A DNA stretch of 64,000 bases, taken from Pseudothioclava nitratireducens (GTDB lineage Bacteria > Pseudomonadota > Alphaproteobacteria > Rhodobacterales > Rhodobacteraceae). This document shows, one piece after another, positions 55,173-63,924 of the stretch. Both the position numbers and the translations under genes were made by a program. Numbering within the stretch: position 1 is the first letter of the stretch; each line of letters starts with the position of its first letter. The notes below the pieces were generated by a model that was given only the letters and a program-made list of their open reading frames with translations, had not been told where the DNA came from and ran no database searches. Location: contig NZ_JARGDK010000012.1 in assembly GCF_029210495.1 (NCBI RefSeq), forward strand, positions 20,731 to 84,730, in the 5' to 3' direction.

Positions 55173-55264
55173 TTTGCAAACACCCCAGCCTCTTCGCGCG
55201 CTTTTGAATAATTTTCAGGTGTTTGCAAATATTTGCACCCCCATCCGGCGGATTTATGCAAATT
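55173..55264. promoter_or_regulatory. PccR/ScfR-like operators upstream of prpE
   Basis: TTTGCAAA at 55173-55180 and again at 55222-55229, with adjacent TTTGCA (55232-55237) and TATGCAAATTT (55254-55264). Paired TTTGCAAA half sites are the recognition motif described for the short-chain acyl-CoA regulator PccR in Rhodobacter sphaeroides. The region is otherwise gene-free. Confidence 0.75.
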
Positions 55265-55354
55265 TTTGACGCCACGTCGTGAATGGGGGCGGTAACAATC
55301 TTGCGGGAATCTTTCTGCCTGCCTAACAAGCGTGCAAGCTTGGAGGAGGCACAT

Positions 55355-57247
55355 ATGTCATACGATAAGGTCTACGCAGCGTGGAAAGCCGACCCGAACG
55401 GGTTCTGGATGGATGCGGCCGAGGCGATTTCCTGGGATCAGAAACCCTCGAAGGCGTTGTTCGACGAAAACGCGCCTCTCTACGAATGGTTCGTCGATGC
55501 CAAGGTCAACACCTGCTGGAACGCGGTGGACCGCCATGTCGAAGAAGGCCGCGGCAACCAGCTCGCCATCATCCATGACAGCCCAATCACCCACTCGACC
55601 AAGGGCATCACCTATCTCGAACTGCGCGACCGCGTGGCCTCGCTCGCGGGCGCCCTGCGCGCCAAGGGCGTTGAGAAGGGCGACCGCGTCATCATCTACA
55701 TGCCGATGATCCCCGAAGCGCTTGAGGCGATGCTGGCCTGTGCCCGCCTTGGCGCGATTCACTCGGTCGTGTTTGGCGGTTTTGCCGCGCACGAGCTTGC
55801 GGTGCGCATCGACGATGCGAAACCGAAGGCGATCATCGCCGCCTCCTGCGGTCTCGAGCCGAACCGCGTCGTGCATTACAAGCCGCTGCTGGACGATGCG
55901 ATCGACCAGGCGACGCACAAGCCCGATTTTTGCGTGATCTTCCAGCGCGAGCAGGAAGTCGCGAAGCTGATCGAAGGGCGTGACTATAACTGGCACGGTT
56001 TCCAGTATGGCGTGGAGCCGGCGGATTGCGTCCCGGTCGAGGGCGACCACCCGGCCTATATCCTCTACACCTCGGGCACGACCGGCCAGCCCAAAGGCGT
56101 GGTGCGCCCGACCGCAGGCCACCTCGTCGCGCTGAACTGGACGATGAAAGCGATCTACAACATCGACGCGGGCGACGTGTTCTGGGCCGCCTCGGACGTG
56201 GGTTGGGTCGTGGGCCACTCCTACATCTGCTACGGTCCGTTGATCGCGGGCGCCACCACCATCGTTTTCGAAGGCAAACCCGTCGGCACCCCGGATGCAG
56301 GCACTTTCTGGCGCGTGATCCAGAACCACAAGGTGAAGAGCTTCTTCACCGCGCCGACCGCCCTGCGCGCCATCAAGCGTGAAGATCCCAAGGGCGAGTT
56401 CATCAAGGAATACAACCTCAAGAACATGCAGGCGCTCTACCTCGCCGGTGAGCGGGCCGACCCGGACACCGTGAAATGGGCGCAAGAGCATCTCGGCGTT
56501 CCGGTGGTCGACCATTGGTGGCAGACTGAGACCGGCTGGGCGATTGCCGCGAACCCGCTTGGGATTGAGGAACTGCCGACCAAGATCGGAAGCCCCTCGG
56601 TGCCGATGCCGGGCTATGATGTGCAAGTGCTCGACGAGGGCGGCCACCCGGTCAAGGCGGGCGAGCTTGGCGCCATCGCAATCAAGCTGCCGCTGCCTCC
56701 GGGCACGCTGCCGACGCTATGGAATGCCGAAGCGCGCTTCAAGAAAAGCTATCTCGAACACTTCCCCGGCTATTACGAGACGGGTGATGCGGGCATGATC
56801 GACGAGGACGGCTACCTCTACATCATGGCGCGCACCGATGACGTCATCAACGTGGCGGGCCACCGCCTCTCGACCGGCGGCATGGAAGAGGTTCTCGCCT
56901 CGCATCCCGACGTGGCCGAATGTGCCGTGATCGGCGTCTCGGATGACCTCAAGGGCCAAATGCCGGTCGGCTTCCTGTGCCTCAACGCGGGCTGCGACAA
57001 GCCCCATGCGGATGTCGTCAAGGAATGCGTGAAACTGGTGCGCGACCAGATCGGTCCGGTGGCGGCGTTCAAGCTCGCCTGCGTGGTGGATCGTTTGCCA
57101 AAGACGCGCTCGGGCAAGATCCTGCGTGGGACCATGGTGTCGATCGCGGATGGCAAAGAGTACAAGATGCCCGCGACCATCGACGATCCCGCCATCCTCG
57201 GCGAAATCGCAGAGGCCCTGAAAGGGCTGGGTTATCCGATGGCCTGA
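55355..57247 (+). CDS. prpE: Propionyl-CoA synthetase (PrpE-type)
   Basis: A 630-residue AMP-forming ligase. Motifs: LYTSGTTGQPKGVVRPTAGH (ATP loop), WWQTETGW (A5), YYETGDAGMIDEDGYLYIMARTDDVINVAGHRLSTGGMEE and the C-terminal acetylatable Lys in LPKTRSGKILRGTM. Length and the YAAWKADPNGFW start are closer to PrpE than to acetyl-CoA synthetase (about 650). The operators upstream support a propionate role, although acetate use cannot be excluded. The ATG at 55355 follows GGAGGAGGCACAT. Confidence 0.85.
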   Translation: MSYDKVYAAWKADPNGFWMDAAEAISWDQKPSKALFDENAPLYEWFVDAKVNTCWNAVDRHVEEGRGNQLAIIHDSPITHSTKGITYLELRDRVASLAGALRAKGVEKGDRVIIYMPMIPEALEAMLACARLGAIHSVVFGGFAAHELAVRIDDAKPKAIIAASCGLEPNRVVHYKPLLDDAIDQATHKPDFCVIFQREQEVAKLIEGRDYNWHGFQYGVEPADCVPVEGDHPAYILYTSGTTGQPKGVVRPTAGHLVALNWTMKAIYNIDAGDVFWAASDVGWVVGHSYICYGPLIAGATTIVFEGKPVGTPDAGTFWRVIQNHKVKSFFTAPTALRAIKREDPKGEFIKEYNLKNMQALYLAGERADPDTVKWAQEHLGVPVVDHWWQTETGWAIAANPLGIEELPTKIGSPSVPMPGYDVQVLDEGGHPVKAGELGAIAIKLPLPPGTLPTLWNAEARFKKSYLEHFPGYYETGDAGMIDEDGYLYIMARTDDVINVAGHRLSTGGMEEVLASHPDVAECAVIGVSDDLKGQMPVGFLCLNAGCDKPHADVVKECVKLVRDQIGPVAAFKLACVVDRLPKTRSGKILRGTMVSIADGKEYKMPATIDDPAILGEIAEALKGLGYPMA

Positions 57248-57272
57248 CCAGCCAGAGACATTTATGCCTCAA

Positions 57273-57306
57273 ACGGGCGGGCCGCCACGCGCGGCTCGCC
57301 CGTCTT
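57273..57306 (+). terminator. Rho-independent terminator of prpE
   Basis: ACGGGCG-G-GCCGC pairs with GCGGC-T-CGCCCGT (57273-57303) followed by CTTCGTTT. Confidence 0.8.
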
Positions 57307-57629
57307 CGTTTGCAGCCGACTATTTATTGTATAAACTGCTCACATATATTGCATGCACCATACCTATAATTTTGGCATATTGCCCCCAATCATATGGACG
57401 CCGTACTTACGGCGGTTGCGCGAAATGATTAAATTAACTTCCGTTACCCCGCAGTCCTCTCTGGACGCTTTTGCGGTGCGCAAGACCTCCTCATGCCCAT
57501 CAGTCACCGATCCAGAGCCGATTGATCCCAAAATCAAGCCCCCGCAGCGCTGGCATCCGAGCCGTGAATGGGCAATCATTTGCGAACCTTTTTTCGCTAC
57601 CCCTTTTGTGCCTGATGTGAGTACCGCCC
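57307..57629 (+). promoter_or_regulatory. AT-rich region before the response regulator gene
   Basis: About 320 bases with no robust gene. The first ~130 bases are clearly more AT-rich than the surroundings (TATTTATTGTATAAACTG, ATATATTGC, TATAATTTTGGC) and contain TATAAA/TATAAT hexamers, so they probably hold the promoter for the regulator. A frame from 57425 to 57637 would encode 70 residues, but its composition is unconvincing. Confidence 0.35.
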
Positions 57630-59000
57630 TTGCCTGACCCCAACGCACCGAAACTGCTTCTTATCGAGGGCACGCCCAGCCTGCGCTCGATCTACGAGGC
57701 CCATCTGCGCGCCGAGGGCTGGGAGACACTCGCCGCCGCCACCGCGTCCGAAGGGCTGGCGCTGTTTCGGCAAAGTGGCGTCGGCGTGGTGCTGCTGGAC
57801 CTGATGTTGCCGGACCGTGACGGGCTCGACCTGATGGCCGAGTTCCTTGCCCTGCGCCCGGCGACGGCGGTTGTGGTGATTACCGCAGATCGCTCGACCG
57901 ACCGCGCGGTTCTTGCGATGCGGGCAGGTGCATTCGATTTTCTGGTCAAGCCGGTCAATGAAACCCGGCTAAGTTCGGCGTTGGAAAATGCCCGGCGCCA
58001 TATCGCGCTCGATGGGCCTGCGGACTGCACCGGCCGGGACACGCCACCCGGTGCGTTCCTTGGTCAGTCGGAGATGATGCAGGATGTCTACGCCCGGATC
58101 AGGAAGGCCGCGCAATCGGACGCACCGACCTTCATCACCGGAGAGAGCGGCACCGGCAAAGAGCTGTGCGCGCGGGCCATCCACGACCTCTCCAATCGCC
58201 GCTCTGGCCCGTTCATCACGCTCGACTGCGCCGCCCTGCCCGCCGATCAGATCGAGGCAGAGGTCTTTGGCCTTGGCCGCGGCGTGGCGCCCGGCGCAAG
58301 CGCCGCGAAGCTCGGCGCGGTGCCCGCTGCCGATGGCGGCACGCTCCTGCTCGACAATCTGTGCGAGATGCCAATCGCGCTTCAGGGCAAATTCCTGCGC
58401 TTTATCGAAGATGAATCGATCCGCCTCGCCGGGGAAACCACCCCACGCGATATTGATCTGCGGCTGATCTGCACCTCTGGCACGGCGCCAGCCAAAGCCA
58501 TCGAAGACGGCACGCTGCGCGAGGACCTGTTTTATCGGCTTCATGTGCTCTCGATCCGCATGCCCGCGCTGCGCGAGCGCCCGACGGATATCGCTCAGCT
58601 CTCGCGCCACTTGCTGGCGCGTTTCGCGGCAACCGAGAAGCGCGCATTCGACCAGATTGACGCGCGCGCCCTCAGCGCGCTCGAACGCTTCGACTGGCCG
58701 GGGAACGTGCGGCAATTGATGAATGTGCTGCGTTCGGCCGTTCTGCTGCATGATGGTGCAGAGCTGACGCTCGAGATGCTGCCCCCGGAGGTGCGCCGAC
58801 CGAGCGGCGATCTCTCCACACCTGCCAGCCTGACGCTCTCGACACTTGCCGGGCGCTCGCTGGCCGAGATCGAACGGCTCGTCATCGAGGACGCCCTCGT
58901 CCGTCATGCAGGTTCGGTGCCGCGCGCCGCGTATGAGCTGGGTATCGCGCCCTCGACGATCTACCGCAAAATGGACGCCTGGCGCCTGCGCGACGCCTAG
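57630..59000 (+). CDS. NtrC-like response regulator lacking GAFTGA
   Basis: A 456-residue protein: receiver (8-~120), AAA+ domain (~143-365) and a Fis-type helix-turn-helix (VPRAAYELGIAPSTIYRKMDAW). Receiver D57, T85 and K107 are present, but the acidic pair is reduced to E13 followed by Gly. In the AAA+ part the Walker A GESGTGKE (171-178) is intact, while sigma-54 contact GAFTGA is GVAPGA (218-223) and the Walker B reads GTLLLDN, with Asn243 in place of Glu. Sigma-54 activation is therefore doubtful; a sigma-70-type action as in Rhodobacter capsulatus NtrC is conceivable. Start: TTG at 57630, since a stop precedes in frame. No histidine kinase is adjacent. Confidence 0.82.
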   Translation: MPDPNAPKLLLIEGTPSLRSIYEAHLRAEGWETLAAATASEGLALFRQSGVGVVLLDLMLPDRDGLDLMAEFLALRPATAVVVITADRSTDRAVLAMRAGAFDFLVKPVNETRLSSALENARRHIALDGPADCTGRDTPPGAFLGQSEMMQDVYARIRKAAQSDAPTFITGESGTGKELCARAIHDLSNRRSGPFITLDCAALPADQIEAEVFGLGRGVAPGASAAKLGAVPAADGGTLLLDNLCEMPIALQGKFLRFIEDESIRLAGETTPRDIDLRLICTSGTAPAKAIEDGTLREDLFYRLHVLSIRMPALRERPTDIAQLSRHLLARFAATEKRAFDQIDARALSALERFDWPGNVRQLMNVLRSAVLLHDGAELTLEMLPPEVRRPSGDLSTPASLTLSTLAGRSLAEIERLVIEDALVRHAGSVPRAAYELGIAPSTIYRKMDAWRLRDA

Positions 59001-59761
59001 GCGAACTGCTCCCGCATCAGCCGCTCCTCCAGCCCGTGACCGGGATCAAAGAGGATACGGTGCTTGACGCTTGGCTCCGAGCGAATCTCGACCCACTTCA
59101 CAGGCTTCACCGAACGAGAATCCGCGTCGGCCATCACCGGGCGCTTGTCGGGATCGAGCACGTCGAACCGCACGACAGCCGAGCTGGGCAGGATCGCGCC
59201 CTGCCAGCGCCGGGGCCGAAAACTTGCAATCCCGGTCAGGGCCAGCACATCCGAACCGATCGGCAGAATCGGCCCATGCGCCGAATAGTTGTAAGCGGTC
59301 GAACCTGCGGGCGTGGACAGGATCGCCCCGTCGCAGACGAGTTCCTCAAGCCGCACCACCCCGTTCACGGATATCTGCAGCTTGGCCGCCTGCGGACCCG
59401 CGCGCAGCAACGAGACTTCGTTGATCGCAAGGGCCTCATGGATGATGCCATCCATCGTCTCGGCACGCATCGACAGCGGGTTGATCTCCGCCTCTTCCGC
59501 CGCCGCCAGACGGTCGGGCAGATCCTTGGGTTCGTAATCGTTCATCAGAAAGCCGATCGTGCCCCGGTTCATCCCGTAAACCGGCAAGCCGGTGCCGTCA
59601 TGCAGGGTTTGCAGCATGAACCCGTCACCGCCGAGCGCTACGATCACATCGGCCGCATAGAGCGGCACCTGCCCATACCGTTCGATCAGTTGGGCCAGCG
59701 CCCGCTGCGCGCTCTCGGCGCTCGACGCCACGAAATGGATCTTCTGCTTGGATTTGGCCAC
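58997..59761 (-). CDS. nadK: NAD kinase
   Basis: A 254-residue enzyme phosphorylating NAD to NADP. VIVALGGDGFMLQTLH has the GGDG motif; ACDGAILSTPAGSTAYNYSAHGPI-type residues (LVCDGAILSTPAGSTAYNYS) follow. The GTG at 59761 gives (V)AKSKQKIHFVAS and has GGGGGG upstream; the longer frame adds 27 unlikely residues. The stop shares the CTAG at 58997-59000 with the convergent regulator gene. It is divergent from glyA. Confidence 0.94.
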   Translation of the reverse strand: MAKSKQKIHFVASSAESAQRALAQLIERYGQVPLYAADVIVALGGDGFMLQTLHDGTGLPVYGMNRGTIGFLMNDYEPKDLPDRLAAAEEAEINPLSMRAETMDGIIHEALAINEVSLLRAGPQAAKLQISVNGVVRLEELVCDGAILSTPAGSTAYNYSAHGPILPIGSDVLALTGIASFRPRRWQGAILPSSAVVRFDVLDPDKRPVMADADSRSVKPVKWVEIRSEPSVKHRILFDPGHGLEERLMREQFA

Positions 59762-59934
59762 GCCCGCCCCCCGCTTTGCCCAAGATGTGACAAGCCGCAG
59801 GCCGAAAGACAAGCGCCGAACGTCCGACAAATGCCGCGGCAAATTGCGTTTTCGTCGTTTTGAACGCTTTCAGCGCGGAAATTTCTGGGATAAACGAGCG
59901 GCACACCCATGCAGGACCCACGCAGGAGACCGCC

Positions 59935-61227
59935 ATGACCGGCCAACGTGACGAAGGCTTTTTCACTGAAAAACTCGCCACCCGCGACCCCGAGCTTTGG
60001 GGTTCGATCACCGATGAACTCGGTCGCCAGCGCGACGAGATCGAACTGATCGCCTCCGAAAACATCGTCTCTGCCGCCGTGATGGAAGCGCAGGGTTCGG
60101 TGATGACCAACAAATATGCCGAGGGCTATCCGGGCAAGCGCTACTATGGCGGCTGCCAATTCGTAGATGTGGCCGAAAACCTCGCCATCGACCGCGCCAA
60201 GCAGATGTTCGGCTGCGAATTCGCCAACGTGCAGCCGAACTCGGGCTCGCAGGCCAACCAGGGCGTGTTCACCGCGCTGCTGCAACCGGGCGACACCATC
60301 CTCGGCATGAGCCTCGACGCGGGCGGTCACCTGACCCACGGCGCCAAGCCCAACCAATCGGGCAAATGGTTCAACGCGATCCAATACGGCGTGCGCAAGC
60401 AGGACTCGCTGCTCGACTACGATCAGGTCCGCGCCCTCGCCCAAGAGCACAAGCCCAAGCTGATCATCGCTGGTGGTTCGGCCATTCCACGCCAGATCGA
60501 CTTCGCCAAGTTCCGCGAAATCGCGGATGAGGTCGGCGCATGGCTGATGGTGGACATGGCGCATTTCGCGGGCCTCGTGGCCGGCGGTCAGCACCCCTCG
60601 CCCTTCCCCTATGCGGACGTGGCGACCACCACCACCCACAAGACGCTCCGCGGTCCGCGCGGCGGCATGATCCTGACCAACAACGAAGAGATCGCGAAAA
60701 AGATCAATTCAGCCATCTTCCCGGGCATCCAGGGCGGTCCGCTCATGCATGTGATCGCAGCCAAGGCCGTGGCTTTCGGCGAGGCGCTGCGCCCCGAGTT
60801 CAAGGTCTATGCCGAGCAGGTCGTCAAGAACGCGCAAGCGCTCGCGGATGAACTGATGAAGGGCGGCCTCGACATCGTCACCGGCGGCACCGACACCCAC
60901 GTGATGCTGGTTGACCTGCGCCCGAAAGGCGTGAAGGGCAACGCAACCGAGAAAGCTCTCGGGCGCGCGCATATCACCTGCAACAAGAACGGCATTCCCT
61001 TCGACCCCGAAAAGCCGATGGTCACTTCGGGCGTCCGTCTGGGCACGCCCGCCGGCACCACCCGTGGCTTCAAGGAAGAAGAGTTCCGCGAAATCGCCCG
61101 CCTGATCGTCGAGGTCGTCGACGGGCTGGCGCAGAACGGCGAAGAGGGCAATGCGGCGGTGGAAGAGGCCGTGAAGGCCAAGGTCTCGGCGCTCTGCGCG
61201 CGCTTCCCGCTCTACCCGAACCTGTGA
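59935..61227 (+). CDS. glyA: Serine hydroxymethyltransferase
   Basis: A 430-residue PLP enzyme interconverting serine and glycine with tetrahydrofolate. PLP lysine in [19 protein letters not shown] and [33 protein letters not shown] and [13 protein letters not shown] are characteristic. The ATG at 59935 follows GCAGGAGACCGCC. Normal length. It complements the gcvTHP operon in one-carbon metabolism. Confidence 0.97.
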   Translation: MTGQRDEGFFTEKLATRDPELWGSITDELGRQRDEIELIASENIVSAAVMEAQGSVMTNKYAEGYPGKRYYGGCQFVDVAENLAIDRAKQMFGCEFANVQPNSGSQANQGVFTALLQPGDTILGMSLDAGGHLTHGAKPNQSGKWFNAIQYGVRKQDSLLDYDQVRALAQEHKPKLIIAGGSAIPRQIDFAKFREIADEVGAWLMVDMAHFAGLVAGGQHPSPFPYADVATTTTHKTLRGPRGGMILTNNEEIAKKINSAIFPGIQGGPLMHVIAAKAVAFGEALRPEFKVYAEQVVKNAQALADELMKGGLDIVTGGTDTHVMLVDLRPKGVKGNATEKALGRAHITCNKNGIPFDPEKPMVTSGVRLGTPAGTTRGFKEEEFREIARLIVEVVDGLAQNGEEGNAAVEEAVKAKVSALCARFPLYPNL

Positions 61228-61245
61228 TCGCAATACGATGTGTCG

Positions 61246-61274
61246 AAAGGGCCTCCGCTTCGGGGGCCCTTTTG
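61246..61274 (+). terminator. Rho-independent terminator of glyA
   Basis: AAAGGGCCTCCG pairs with CGGGGGCCCTTTT across a short CTT loop, with T-rich bases downstream (61246-61274). Confidence 0.9.
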
Positions 61275-61291
61275 CTTGGGCGGATTGTCAA

Positions 61292-61663
61292 TCAGATCAG
61301 GCCGCGCCAACGCGCGACGACCACCAACAGGACGAGCGTTGTAAGGATGGCAAAAGCCACCGACGCACTGATGCTCAGCGCCAACGCCACCCATCGCGCC
61401 CCGAACCCCAACGGTTCGAGATAATGGCGACACGTTTGATAGTCATGCTCGATTTGGCGCGCGTCGAGCTGGTGCGTGATCTTGGGGGCGCCCACCTGCG
61501 CCTCTGCGTCGGCCAATGCGAGGGCTGCACGGCGCACTTTGCGCGGCAGTGCCCGGATCCGGCTTTCAATGCGCGCACGTAGCCCGTGCCCCTTCGCACC
61601 AAGCCGCGTCACCAGAAGCTGCGAGATTTCCTGCGCCATATCCTGCAAGCGTTTCGGGTCCAT
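61292..61663 (-). CDS. Small membrane protein with C-terminal anchor
   Basis: A 123-residue protein: a basic, helical N-terminal two-thirds (ESRIRALPRKVRRAALALADAEAQVG) and one membrane helix close to the C-terminus (WVALALSISASVAFAILTTLVLLVVVA). It is likely anchored in the inner membrane with most of the protein cytoplasmic. The ATG is preceded by GGAGGCAGG. Family not recognised; proteins of this design are common in the family. Confidence 0.65.
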   Translation of the reverse strand: MDPKRLQDMAQEISQLLVTRLGAKGHGLRARIESRIRALPRKVRRAALALADAEAQVGAPKITHQLDARQIEHDYQTCRHYLEPLGFGARWVALALSISASVAFAILTTLVLLVVVARWRGLI

Positions 61664-61751
61664 CCTGCCTCCTTTCCGGTCACGCTAACCGGGCCGGAAA
61701 TCTCGTGCAACCGGGCTGGCGGGGAACGTCACACTGCGCTAGCTATGGGCC

Positions 61752-62519
61752 ATGCTGAACACACAAATCCATGGCACCCCAACCGCCCTGCCCCCGCTAC
61801 TGATCGCGCCCGGCCTCTTCGGGTCCGCACGCAACTGGGGGGTGATCGCCAAGCGTCTGTCCGATATGCGGGAGGTCATCGCCCTCGACATGCGCAACCA
61901 CGGCGACAGCTTCTGGTCGGATGAGCATTCCTACGAAGCCATGGCTGCTGACCTCGCTGAAGTGATCGAAGCCCATGGCGGCCAAGCCGATGTTTTGGGC
62001 CATTCGATGGGGGGCAAAGCGTCCATGCAACTCGCGCTGACGCGGCCCGAGCTGGTGCGTAAGCTCGTCGTCGCGGATATCGCGCCGAAGGGCTACGATC
62101 ATTCGCATAGTGGGCTGATCGCGGCGATGCAGGGGCTGAAGATTGACGATCTGACGTCTCGGTCAGAGGCCGACCGGAGGCTCTCCGAAAGCATCAAGAT
62201 CCCCGCGGTGCGCGCGTTTCTCCTGCAATCTCTGGAGATGCGGGACGGGCCGGTGCGCTGGAAGCTCAACCTTGATGTGCTTGACCGGGTGATGGCGGAC
62301 ATCACTGGTTGGCCGGACACGCCGGGCCGGTTCAAGGGGCCGAGCCTGTTCATTTCCGGCGCGCTATCGGACTATGTGACCCCCGCAGATCACGCGGCTA
62401 TCCGCGCGCAGTTTCCTGCGGCGGAGTTCGTATCACTCGAAGGTGCAGGCCACTGGCTTCACGCGGAAAAGCCGCGTGAATTCGAGGCCACAATCGAGAA
62501 TTTCCTGACCACCGGGTGA
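61752..62519 (+). CDS. Alpha/beta-fold hydrolase (YbfF-like)
   Basis: A 255-residue esterase-type protein. Nucleophile elbow GHSMGGKA (Ser about residue 87), oxyanion region in LLIAPGLFGSARNWG, acid Asp around residue 211 in FISGALSDYVT and catalytic His in GAGHWLHAEKP. The DMRNHGDSFWSDEHSYEAMAADLAEVIE region resembles the YbfF/abhydrolase acyl-CoA or acyl-ester hydrolases. Substrate unknown. No signal peptide. No obvious operon partner. Confidence 0.9.
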   Translation: MLNTQIHGTPTALPPLLIAPGLFGSARNWGVIAKRLSDMREVIALDMRNHGDSFWSDEHSYEAMAADLAEVIEAHGGQADVLGHSMGGKASMQLALTRPELVRKLVVADIAPKGYDHSHSGLIAAMQGLKIDDLTSRSEADRRLSESIKIPAVRAFLLQSLEMRDGPVRWKLNLDVLDRVMADITGWPDTPGRFKGPSLFISGALSDYVTPADHAAIRAQFPAAEFVSLEGAGHWLHAEKPREFEATIENFLTTG

Positions 62520-62566
62520 CAAAAGCCGATGGCGCGCACCCCGTTCAGGACACGCGCCATACCGGT

Positions 62567-62752
62567 TCAGGTGTTCTCGTTGATCTGCTTGGCAACGATC
62601 CAAGCAATTGGCAATGCAGCCAAAAACCCGACTGCTGCGGCGACGATCATCGACTTGGTGTCGAACATGTTCATCGTCAATGCCGCGGTGATCAGGATAC
62701 CGGCGAGAGTCGGGCCGGCGAGGGCGTAGATGATTCCGAAAAGGCGAGTCAT
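62567..62752 (-). CDS. Small two-helix membrane protein
   Basis: A 61-residue protein with two hydrophobic segments: LFGIIYALAGPTLAGILITAAL and SMIVAAAVGFLAALPIAWIVAKQI. Small proteins of this kind are present in many Rhodobacteraceae and are sometimes mislabelled as CTP synthetase; no enzyme motif is present. Function unknown. Confidence 0.7.
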   Translation of the reverse strand: MTRLFGIIYALAGPTLAGILITAALTMNMFDTKSMIVAAAVGFLAALPIAWIVAKQINENT

Positions 62753-62875
62753 GATGGCCTCCGAGTGAGGATGCGTTTCGTGTATTGAAAAAACATGAAT
62801 TCCCGCCCCCGACTTTGATCTGTGTCACGCCGGGAGCGCGGCGGGTTGTCGCAGGAGCGACGGGAAATCAATCAC

Positions 62876-63196
62876 TTAGCAGGCAAGCTGAAAGCGGGCC
62901 TCGCCGGTATCGCCGGGCAGAGAGGGCGAGCGGAAGGGTCCGGCGGCGGGACCGGCGACACGGCAGCGGGTGGTCCTCTCGGCGGCCTCGATCATCAGGG
63001 GCGGCACGGCGTCGCGCGCGGCGCGGGAGAGATAGCCCAGACGGATCACCTCTGCCTGATCTCCCTTTTGAAAGACAACGAAATCAATGCCTTGAAGCGT
63101 CACCTCATGCCGCTCGGCACCGAAGAATTGCGGCGCGGGCTGCGCCCCGCAGGCGGCGAGGAGGATGACAATCGGGAGGGCAAAAAGCTGTTTCAT
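62876..63196 (-). CDS. Small lipoprotein
   Basis: A 106-residue lipoprotein: signal MKQLFALPIVILLAACGAQP with lipobox LLAAC. The mature part is short with a beta-rich pattern (RHEVTLQGIDFVVFQKGDQAEVIRLGYL) and two cysteines (in RCRV and the terminal AC) that could form a disulfide. A CtrA-like box lies 24-38 bases upstream. Function unknown. Confidence 0.7.
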   Translation of the reverse strand: MKQLFALPIVILLAACGAQPAPQFFGAERHEVTLQGIDFVVFQKGDQAEVIRLGYLSRAARDAVPPLMIEAAERTTRCRVAGPAAGPFRSPSLPGDTGEARFQLAC

Positions 63197-63219
63197 GGGC
63201 GCAGGATGCCGCCTCTTGG

Positions 63220-63234
63220 TTAACGATCCGTTAA
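63220..63234. promoter_or_regulatory. CtrA-like box
   Basis: TTAA-CGATCCG-TTAA matches the TTAA-N7-TTAA consensus of the cell-cycle regulator CtrA exactly, 24 bases upstream of the lipoprotein start and 105 bases before the divergent BrnA-like gene. Confidence 0.5.
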
Positions 63235-63338
63235 ATCCAGCTTTCGTCTGGTTTTGCGCTGGTTTTGCGCCAGACGCAGGGGCCAGACTTGCTTAACGCT
63301 TTCGCGCCAGACTGACGCCCCCAACACAGGAGCGCAGA

Positions 63339-63782
63339 ATGCCGACCGCCCGCCCGAAACTGACCGCCAAACAACGCGAACACCATTACTACATGCTCGA
63401 CGCGATGCGCCGGCTGGAATGGGACCTGCACAACACGATCGACCTTGGCGGGCGCATCCCCGAGGACTGGCACGAGATCGCCCAGACGCGCGGCCCGCGC
63501 CCGAAGGTCAAGGTCACGCTCTGGATCGAGGCGGACGTGGTGCGGTTCTTCAAATCCCAAGGGCGCGGCTACGGCGAACGGATCGGCGCGGTGCTCTCGG
63601 CGTTCATGCACGGACGGCTGGCAGGGCTGGTGAAAGGCGCGGACACGATCGACGCTTACCGCGACACGGCCACCGAGGCCGAGCGCCCGGCCTGGGGCCT
63701 GACGGAACATGAACTGCGCGGCACGGAGAGGCCAGCGCCCGAGATTGGGGCGGCGGAGAAGGTGCGGATCAAGCGGCGGTGA
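63339..63782 (+). CDS. BrnA-like antitoxin-family protein, orphan
   Basis: A 147-residue protein. The C-terminal half contains VKVTLWIEADVVRFFKSQGRGYGERIGAVLSAFMHGRL, the ribbon-helix-helix pattern of BrnA antitoxins (DNA-binding strand, then two helices). The N-terminal ~50 residues (ARPKLTAKQREHHYYMLDAMRRLEWDLHN) are charged and helical, and the tail is longer than in classical BrnA. A BrnT toxin is not seen next to it within the window. As a solo RHH protein it may act as a repressor. AGGAGCGCAGA precedes the ATG. Confidence 0.75.
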   Translation: MPTARPKLTAKQREHHYYMLDAMRRLEWDLHNTIDLGGRIPEDWHEIAQTRGPRPKVKVTLWIEADVVRFFKSQGRGYGERIGAVLSAFMHGRLAGLVKGADTIDAYRDTATEAERPAWGLTEHELRGTERPAPEIGAAEKVRIKRR

Positions 63783-63843
63783 GGGGGGGGAGTTATGGGT
63801 TTGATAGATATAGGCCGCTCTTGTGGCCGAAGACACACGTGAA

Positions 63844-63858
63844 TGTGAGTTGTTCACA
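63844..63858. promoter_or_regulatory. TGTGA-N5-TCACA palindrome
   Basis: Perfect 5-base arms TGTGA (63844-63848) and TCACA (63854-63858), resembling a CRP/FNR-type site but with N5 rather than the usual N6 spacing. A DnaA-box-like TTATCCACA follows at 63861-63869. The adjacent ~140 bases have no gene. Confidence 0.3.
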
Positions 63859-63924
63859 TTTTATCCACAATGACCTATATATTCGTTTGGGAAACGTGCA
63901 GAAAGCACTGAGGGAAGTTTTTGC

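Noticed and set aside
52825..55329. 834-codon antisense frame over maeB
   Set aside because: No motif or ribosome-binding site; fully explained by maeB on the other strand.
57353..57637. 94-codon frame before the response regulator
   Set aside because: Starts in AT-rich promoter-like sequence, no good ribosome-binding site, unusual composition; only a weak coupling hypothesis remains.
63861..63869. TTATCCACA as an origin of replication or plasmid element
   Set aside because: A single box with no repeats or replication gene in view.
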